A DNA stretch of 64,000 nucleotides from Opisthocomus hoazin (taxonomy: Eukaryota; Chordata; Aves; Opisthocomiformes; Opisthocomidae): positions 19,571,537 through 19,635,536 of the forward strand of contig NC_134428.1 of assembly GCF_030867145.1 (NCBI RefSeq). Reading direction: 5' to 3'. Position 1 is the stretch's first letter. Each line of letters begins with the position of its first letter. Both the position numbers and the translations under genes were made by a program. The notes beneath the pieces are model-generated. The model was not told the DNA's origin. It did no database searches and saw only the letters and a list, made by a program, of their open reading frames with translations. This document shows positions 56,701 to 64,000 of the stretch, one piece after another.

Positions 56701-59700
56701 TTAAATCAAGATGCAACTTACTACAATATAGTTGAATAAAATCCTTTGGTGTTTTTATGTGTGTTCAGGGACTGATTGGAGCAATAGCTAAACAACTCAC
56801 GGTAGTGGTCTTGGTCAGTTAATGTAAGTAACGCCCTGGTCCGAAAGCAGCATACAGACGTTCATATGATTATATGCCTGCATCAATGTTAGAAGATGTC
56901 CTTTTAGCTGTAGTTCTCTAGGTGTATTGCATTTATCTGTTATTATCTGGAATAAACAAGAGCATTACTGCCCATTTCATTCCAAGGAATACTTATAAAA
57001 TAAATGACACTTAAGGACCTCCAGACAAAGCTATAGGTGTGCTAAAATTGGCAGACCTTGTTCTCGTTCCACTTATAAGTATATAACTTGAAAATTAACA
57101 TGCTGAAGTGTAGGACATTCTTATTCTGTAGAAGCTCATGTGAAGGTGGTATGGAGGTGATAGCTAAGAAGCTGGAAACATAGGACTGGATACAGTCAGC
57201 TGACCTGCCAGCAGCCATGGCAGCTGCGTCGGTGGAAACAACCAGGGTCTGCACAGTCTCTAGGGGTTGTCTAGAAGGGTAGGCTTACTGCACCCCACCT
57301 TTAATATGTTTTTTTGGTAGCCAGACATATTGGATAGGAGTACCATCAATGTTCAGGTTCATTTCTGTCCTGTGAAAAGAAAAGCAAGAGTCTTTTTGTT
57401 TACTGTAGTCTTGTCTGTAGAAGGTAAAAGGCTGCTTTCCAAAGCGTGGAAAGTGAGACAGCAAGTTAGGAGATTTGCAGGTACTGTCCTGCTGACAGAG
57501 GATGGATAATTCTCTTCACTTTCAGTGTGAAGAGAATTATTATCCTGCATAAGCAAGAGAGATGGCTCTGTCTTTGTTTAAAGAGGAAAAGATCCCATGA
57601 TTTTTTCGTTTCTTTTTTTTGTAGATAGAGCCCAATTACAAGCTATGTTTTCAACTCAAATTGATACAAATGCTCATTGAGATAATAACAGCAAGTGTTC
57701 ATAAACAAAAACAAATGGAGGCTAGACACAGCTGTCAGCTTGTCCTGTGTACTTTGTGTTCTTGTGAATTGAGTATCTGTAAGAAACCCTGGGTGAAGAT
57801 GAGGAAAGGCAAATGCTTAGTGGCAAGTGTAAACAGCAAAACAGAGTTCCGAAACAACTGTTTAGGGAGATACTCAAGACCAAACTACTGCTGCTCTGAC
57901 CCTTTGTTTTGGTTTGGCCTGGATAAATGCCCAGAGAAGCGGCTGAGTCGCCATCCCTGGAGATATTTAAAAGACTTGTAGATGTGGTGCTTAGGGACAT
58001 GGTTTAGTGGTGGACATGGTGGTGTTATGTTTATGGTTGAACTTGATGATCTTCAAGGTCTTTTCCAACCTAAATGATTCCGTGATTCTACAATACAAAT
58101 GACATGATTACTTTGTAATGTTCTGGGGTCTTTAACGCTTGTGTGAGAAAACAGATTCCATGAGATTGCTTTTGTACCAATACATTTTATAGGAGCTGTT
58201 TGTAGGTATTTTTGAAAGAGAAAACTTCCATTTCAAATACAGATTGCACAGTAGAATTTACTCATTCAGATCTAATTTGTTGCTTGTTTTTGTTTAGGAT
58301 TTTGGGGAGAAGGAACTGCTTTCATTGACAATATTGCGCTCAGCTCTTTTGTATTTTTTTAGAAACAAAAGCCCCAGGAATGTTGAAATAACGTGTTACA
58401 TCTCTGTACATCCCTGTGGCCCAAGAAAGGACAGACGCCTTAAGAAAGCTAGCCTAGAACACTCGAGAAAAGCACTAGAGGGTTTAGATGATTTGGGTCA
58501 CGATGCTGGGTGGTTCTAGAAGCTGGTCTTCTGCTGCGCAGTGCCCTGTAGCAAGGAGCTCGGCTCAGCTACGCAGCAGTGTTTCCTTCGAGTGTAAATA
58601 TGAGGCTTCTGCTTGAGGCTAAACTTCTGTTTTAGTACGTTTCTTTCCTGCCAATTGCTCTGTTTAATCTGTTAGTGATTGCCTTGTGTTGCTGAGTCTT
58701 TACCTTGAAACTCTGAGTGCATCCTGATTTTGAATTTGTGGCTCAGCGTGGCAAAGAAACTGTCCTGAATGGCTTCCTCTCTCCACTTGGTCCCCAGAGA
58801 ACTGTGTGTCTAAAGCTGTACAACGAATGCTTGCTCTGGTTTGACTTCAAACATGGGTTTCCATGGTGGTTGTTTCTTTCTAACTAGCATTTGCTTTCAG
58901 TTGTTCAAATTGTAATGTGAATTGCTGAAGAGAACCTTGACTATCGTCGTACTTCTAAGCTATTTGTATTATGTGGCGTGTCTTGTAGGAGTTGCTCCAT
59001 AACCCCGGATAAACTGCTTTGAATGGAAACTCAGACTAGCTTGAAGGGCGTGTTTGTTACGAGGGGAATTTTCTCTTCACCTCTGTTAACTTTGTTCTTC
59101 ATGTTTTGCTGCAGTTCGAGTTATTCTTCGTCTGCTTTGGATTTTGAGACTGAAAATAAAATAGATCCAGTATTTGATTCGCCAAGAATGTCGCGGCGTA
59201 GCTTACGGTTATCTGCTGTGGCATTGAAGAAATCCAGTGTTGCACCAAAGGATACCCATCCTGACAGCTCTTACGCTGGAAACCTGTCCTTCAGAGAGCA
59301 GTCTTCCAAGTAAGCACTTTTTGTCATCACAAGTTAATTTCTCGGCTAGAGTCTTGAGACTTGCTGTTTGAACATGACAGTACAAACCTAGTTTCCCGGC
59401 TGCTTCACTCTTTGTTCTCGGCATTGACTGCCATACTCTTGAGAATTATGCTCAGTGTGTGGTTTGCAGTGAAGTCTTTGCAAAAGCGTAGATGTTGGAG
59501 GACTTTCTTTTAAACCTGATTTGAGCCGTTTAGTCATGTCAGTGTTAACATACCCTGCCTTTCTTTTTCATTTAAAGTGAGAGAGAAAGAGAAATTTGCA
59601 TCTTTCGTGCTGTATCGTATGTGTCTTTGCTCTGTTTCGTAGGGTGCTGAAGCACCGCCCAAGTGTGAATAAGAAATCTGGCAGTGCAAGACACACACCA

Positions 59701-62700
59701 AGGAAGAATCTGTCCCGCTCTTCCATTGTCTGCCAAAGCAGTTTCAATAGCCATGCCAGTGATGCATCAATTGTATCCAGTGCATTGGGTGAATCCCGGA
59801 TTCGAGAGCAGAGAGAAGTTAATAATTTCTGGGGTAGGTAATCATTGCCATTGCTTGTATCGGACTGTGAAAGCTGCTTCTGGGTTGGCGTGTATGAACG
59901 TGTGTCCTCATCTTCCCTCTTTCCCCATCCATGTTTCCGTTCTGCCCTCAGAAGTGTGCACGTACTCACTCTTTTGTTTTAGATGTCTGCCTGCTGGAAA
60001 TTCACAGTCTAGTGAGTAAACTTGATTTACTGGTGTGGTCAGCATCAGGACGCGTTGCACAGTCAAGTGAATGTGCCAGGCAAACGTATATGTGATGCAG
60101 CACCGTAGATTGTATAGATGTAATTCTCTGTTGTCATCTGTGCATAGAGTACTGTATTTGAAGAATGGTAAACACGTATCTTGTCTTTGCAAAGCCAAAG
60201 GAAAAGCTTTCTCTTGTTTGTGCGTAGCCAGAAGTGTGTTTCAACTTAACATACCTTCACCTGACAGTTTCAAATTCGTGGCACTGCAGTCTTTCCTGAG
60301 GGGGTTTTTGTCTGTGGCTGGCTGGTTTGTTTTTGCAAGGAGGTACAAGTATGCTTTTCTGGAACCTACTTTTTTCGTTGAAGAGGAGAATACTTTATGT
60401 AGACAGTACTCCAGGTGTTGTGTAGGAGAAGATCAACAAATGACTATATCACAGAATCACAGAATCACAGAATGGTAGGGGTTGGAAGGGACCTCTGTGG
60501 GTCATCTAGCCCAACCCTCCTGCCGAAGCAGGGTCATCTACAGCAAGCTGCACAGGACCTTGTCCAGGCGGGTCTTGAATATCTCCAGAGAAGGAGACTC
60601 CACAACCTCCCTGGGCAGCCTGTTCCAGTGCTCCGTCACCCTCAGAGGGAAGAAATTCTTCCTCATGTTCAGACGGAACTTCCTGTGCCTCAGTTTGTGC
60701 CCATTGCCCCTTGTCCTGTCACTGGGCACCACTGAAAAGAGCTTGGCCCCATCCTCCTGACACCCACCCTTCAGATATTTATAAGCATTTGTAAGGTCCC
60801 CTCGCAGCCTTCTCTTCTTCAGGCTGAACAAGCCCAGTTCCCTCAGCCTCTCCTCGTAGGGGAGGTGTTCCAGTCCCCTCACCATCCTTGTAGCCCTCCG
60901 CTGGACTCTCTCCAGTAGCTCTTCATCTTTCTTGAACTGGGGAGCCCAGAACTGGACAGAGTACTCTAGATGAGGCCTCACTAGGGCAGTGTAGAGGGGA
61001 AGGAGAACCTCCCTCGTCCTGCTGGCCACACTCTTCTTGATGCACCCCAGGATTCCATTGGCTTTCTTGGCAGCCAGGGCACACTGCTGGCTCATGGTTA
61101 ACCTGTCGTCCACCAGGACGCCCAGGTCCTTCTCCGCAGAGCTGCTCTCCAGCAGGTCCACCCCAAGCCTGTACTGGTGCATGAGGTTGTTCCTCCCCAT
61201 GTGCAGGACCCTGCATTTGCCTTGGTTGAACCTCATCAGGTTCCTCTCTGCCCAGCTTTCCAGCCTGTCCAGGTCACGCTGAATGGCAGCACAGCCTGCT
61301 GGTGTATCTACCTCACCTCCCAGTTTGGTGTCATCAGCAAACTTGCTGAGGGTACACTCTAACTCTTCATCCAGGTCGTTGATGAAGAAGTTAAACAAGA
61401 CTGGGCCCAGTACTGACCCCTGGGGACACCACCTAGAATCGTAGGTTGGAAAAGACCTCTAAGATCATCAAGTCCCACCATCAACGAATATTTGTTTCCA
61501 GTCAGTGTGCCTGTGCCCTGGAGTTGTTTCAATCTCAATAGAATGCATTCTAAACTTTCAAATACCTGGCTCTTCAAACAGAATCTTAAAATACGGTAGT
61601 ACCGAAGTAGTTACCAAGCAACAGAAACGGCATAAGCTTGTAATTAGCTGCTTTCAAGTCAGATGGGAGGTAAGAAAAGGTGCAGTTGTCATTCATGTTT
61701 AGTCTGCTGCTCCCATGGTAGAATGCTTTTCACTGTCTGTTACCCTACTACATTGACGTCTGAATGTATGGATCTGTTTCTGTTCATGTAGTGACTGCAA
61801 AATGCGTTCAATACCAATCATAAAGTGGCTTTTCTTTGCAGTATTAAAATCAGTGGGACTTTTACTTGGAGTTCTTGTCAGATATCGTAGTTGATTGTGG
61901 GACTTCCTTACTTTTGGGACCAAATTTTTTTTTTTTTCTCTTGAAGGTCTTGATGATGAAGGCAATCCTAAAGGTAACTATGGTTTCATTTTCTTTCCGA
62001 GTGCATTCTATTCAATGGTAACTAGCGACAGCGATACTGATAGCAATGCTCTATATGTTTTACTCTTGGTTGGCTAGGTAGTGATACTACACTAATGCAG
62101 GGAAATGGTGATACAGAAACAGCAGAAAACAGCACAGTGGTCAATGGCTACACTTGCAGGGATTGCAGCATGCTTTCTGAACGGAAGGAGGTTCTGACAG
62201 CATACTCGCCTTCTCATGTGCCATCTTCCAGAATTTACTCCAGGGATAGGAGCCAGAAACATGCATCCAGTAAGTTACTTTCTCTTTTTTTTTTTTTTTT
62301 TCATGTGGATGGCAGAATGGTGTACAGTTCAGTTGATGCTTTTTTCATGTAGTGTTCTTTAAGTACTCTTCCTGCCCTGCTAGATTTATCAATATCCAAA
62401 TTCTAGATATCAGCTTACAAGGAATACCTTCCTCTGTTTCATTTGAAACTTTGCGTACTTGTTGGCTTCTGATATCTAATCATCAGCTTTTCTTTTTCGG
62501 TGCTACTGTAGGACTTACACGGTTTTCGAATACGTGTCTATTTCTAAGGTTTTGGTAAGGGTTTTCAGATGAAACTGCTTCTGTATGGTCCAGATTTTTG
62601 ATGCTTTTTTTTATTCTTACGTGAACTTTCAAAATTGAGCAGAACAGTTACTTTGCAGTGCTTCTGTTATGCAAGAAGTTGGAGAGATGCTGTCCTACTT

Positions 62701-64000
62701 TGCTTTGGGTTTTTTCTCCTCATTTAACCGTGCAGCTTATTAGAGTGTTTTTAGAAGCTAAACCTCAAGTCCTTGAAAAATGGAATTCCAAAGGGGAAAA
62801 CTGATTCCAGATAGACTCCCTGGTGACCATATTCCTAAAGCTCAAAACCAAATGAATCTGCTGTAAACAAGGTTCTGCCTTTTCAAGGCAATCTCCATTA
62901 TAGGGATGCTTGTCCTCAGTGTCCTGACTGCATCTGCCTGCCTCTTGTATACCATCTGTAATTTCTTGATGGTTGGTAGTCCTCAGTTCTCAGGAAGTTG
63001 TTTCGTGAGTGGCCTTGAATTAGGAACCGATTTTGGAATTCTGTCAGTGTGTTATTCTTGAATGAAGTATGTTCTCAGTAGCAAGAAATCCGTTAGTTCG
63101 GACTGTGAGGTGTGACTTCAAGTGCTTTGGGGCAAGTATATCTTTTTGGTAAATCAGTATCACAGGTAGGAATTCTGTTGGCTTAGCGTCATGAATTACA
63201 AGGGACACTGTATGAAACCTACTTTCTGTGCTCCTGAGTTTGTATTCACGCAGGAGAATTCTACAAGGAACTCATCTTTGCACATGCATTTGAACTTGAA
63301 CTGAGTAGTTTGGGTTCAGCTTCGGGAGGGCGGGGGAAGAGGCACACAGTCATGGCAGGTTTTGGGAATGTGGCTGATTCTAGGAGAGCAGCAGTATGGA
63401 GGACTGCCGCTTTGTTCCCGTGGCTCTGCAGAAGTGTGTGTCTCTAGCACTTGAGACAGACCGCTGCAGGAACTTCCTGCAATGCAGAGGCAGAGGAGGA
63501 GGTGAGAAGTCCTCACCCTTTCCAATCCGCAAGAAGGATGCAGTTTGTCGCTTTGGAGCTATAACCCACAAAATCAGTATCAACAGCTCACATCATCCTT
63601 GGGAAATCCTGAGTAGTGTAAGCAAGGAATTCATTGCTATGTAGAGTTCTTAATTCTGATGAAGAAAGGTATTCTTGCTGAAGTCATAGATTCCGTCTTG
63701 AAGGTGTTTTCCTTAGGATGTGTAGTTCTTCCAAAAGCTCTGCTCTAATACCTAGTGCATCCAGCCTTTTCAAACCACGCTTGCTTAAGTTTCACACTCC
63801 TGGCTAAACAAAGGCTTTCCATGCTTTTTCCTCACTCTTCGACAAGTTAGCGGTCACCAGAGGACAGAAGTACATCTTTAGGTAGGTGAACAATTTGTAT
63901 TCACACTGTTTTTTCCAACAGGAGGAGCCTGTTTCTACATGAGTAAGATTCTGCGATTGGTCAAACACACTGCAGCATCTTTTGCATCACTGTTAGTGCA
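53785..64000 (+). CDS. SUN1: SUN1 5' half with true start codon (continues beyond window)
   Basis: Start-codon exon 53785-53881 (ATG 53805, [18 protein letters not shown] context as in human SUN1), then 59115-59309, 59643-59833, 61947-61973 (27-nt microexon) and 62078-62269. Joined they give 227 codons plus one base with no break. They keep the conserved MSRRSLRL box, the FWGLDDEG segment and the CxxCSMLSER motif intact. Human SUN1 uses this region to contact lamin A inside the nucleus. Later exons would lie right of 64000. Because this block has promoter, start codon and conserved motifs, it is the best candidate for a functional SUN1 in the window. Intron 3 carries a CR1 insertion. Confidence 0.85.
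53805..53881 (+). CDS. SUN1: SUN1 start-codon exon
   Basis: Acceptor TTTTACAG at 53784, 20 nt of 5'UTR, ATG at 53805, then 25 codons plus AG before GTGAGA (phase 2). It is the only such exon in the 64 kb, although SUN1 C-terminal exons occur five times. Confidence 0.88.
53882..57925 (+). other. SUN1: SUN1 intron 2, left part
   Basis: AT-rich, with poly-A/T runs (for example 54631-54646 and 56671-56685). No exon, RNA gene or repeat family recognised before the CR1 end at 57926. Confidence 0.55.
57926..58094 (+). mobile_element. CR1 3'-end fragment (shorter homologue of 17226-17474)
   Basis: Begins near GCCCAGAGAAGCGGCTGAG and ends with CCTAAATGATTCCGTGATTC. The right flank is shared with 17475 onward and the left flank is not. 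Confidence 0.82.
60451..61433 (-). mobile_element. CR1 LINE, 5'-truncated, antisense in SUN1 intron
   Basis: The minus-strand frame covers the end of CR1 ORF2 from the VPQGSVLGP block through the FADD catalytic motif to the natural C-terminus, with stop at 60538-60540. The tail has three CACAGAAT units, i.e. ATTCTGTG on the element strand. It is inserted into the older CR1 scrap, whose remainder continues at 61434-61490; block 1 shows the unoccupied site at about 19990-20003. The upstream RT, endonuclease and ORF1 are missing, so it is not autonomous. Confidence 0.92.
61434..61490 (-). mobile_element. Older CR1 scrap split by the 60451-61433 insertion
   Basis: Continuation of the short CR1 end homologous to 19990-20052. 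Confidence 0.7.
62270..64000 (+). other. SUN1 intron with block-2-specific 0.84 kb segment
   Basis: 62270-63097 matches block 1. 63098-63934 has no counterpart there. From 63935 (TTCTACATGAGTAAGATTC) the match to 21660 onward resumes. A frame at 63396-63644 was checked as a possible exon and does not fit the splice phase. Confidence 0.65.

Larger units (their letters stand above)
58095..63097 (+). repeat. SUN1 N-terminal block 2 (duplicate of 17475-21671)
   Basis: Exon order and introns match block 1. It differs by a CR1 insertion (60451-61433), by 120-130-bp segments absent from block 1, and by lacking about 400 bp present there. Confidence 0.9.

Noticed and set aside
63396-63644. Possible extra SUN1 exon ([12 protein letters not shown] frame)
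   Set aside because: An acceptor and GTGAGA donor can be drawn, but in the phase required by exon 62078-62269 the segment meets a stop codon, and I find no similarity to SUN1.
1-64000. CRISPR arrays, tRNA or rRNA genes, bacterial operons
   Set aside because: The tandem repeats are gene-sized paralogues, not short spaced repeats. No cloverleaf or rRNA sequence was recognised. Introns and CR1 elements mark a vertebrate genome.

Overview
The window is nuclear DNA of a bird, or less likely another archosaur. Two observations support this. The mobile elements are CR1 non-LTR retrotransposons with the avian-type ATTCTGTG tail. The only protein families I recognise are vertebrate SUN1 (inner-nuclear-membrane LINC-complex protein) and GET4 (tail-anchored-protein targeting factor). 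These two genes are adjacent and co-oriented in human (7p22.3), and the same SUN1-then-GET4 order is preserved at 37.1-39.2 kb here. All host exons lie on the + strand. Almost every other open frame is intronic or CpG-island noise.

The locus is a rearranged, tandemly amplified SUN1/GET4 region. Bases 1-13595 recur at 23744-37338, giving a period of about 23.74 kb at very high identity. Five cassettes carry the 3' half of SUN1 and end in the SUN domain: A 977-7255, B 9468-13504, C 24720-30999, D 33213-37250, E 39557-43593. A and C also carry the transmembrane exons; B, D and E begin inside an intron. Two blocks carry the SUN1 N-terminal exons: 18773-20837 (contiguous with cassette C) and 59115-62269. 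Only one start-codon exon is present (53805-53881). It lies downstream of a double CpG island (46.6-49.3 kb) and feeds the second N-terminal block, which runs off the right edge.

The cassettes are separated by chimeric junctions made of GET4 fragments and CR1 pieces. The GET4 fragments are an intact exon 1 at 16565, an exon 3 at 16990, and broken exon 1 remnants at 8245, 31990 and 39126. An inverted 5'-terminal CR1 piece truncates the SUN1 3'UTR in four of the five cassettes. A sense CR1 with a nearly open reverse transcriptase lies at 14555-16264. An antisense CR1 lies at 60451-61433. Only cassette D keeps the native 3'UTR and AATAAA signals.

All five cassettes share an 84-85 bp intron where the exons for the central coiled coil are expected. 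Normal splicing there is out of frame. Skipping the following 172-nt exon would restore a frame into the SUN domain. GET4 exon 1 (16565-16719) ends in the same splice phase as the SUN1 start-codon exon, so a GET4::SUN1 fusion transcript from 16565 to 30999 could have an open frame of about 680 codons. Whether any of this is expressed cannot be told from sequence. The conservative reading is a young, still-homogenising array of SUN1 pseudogenes or neogenes.
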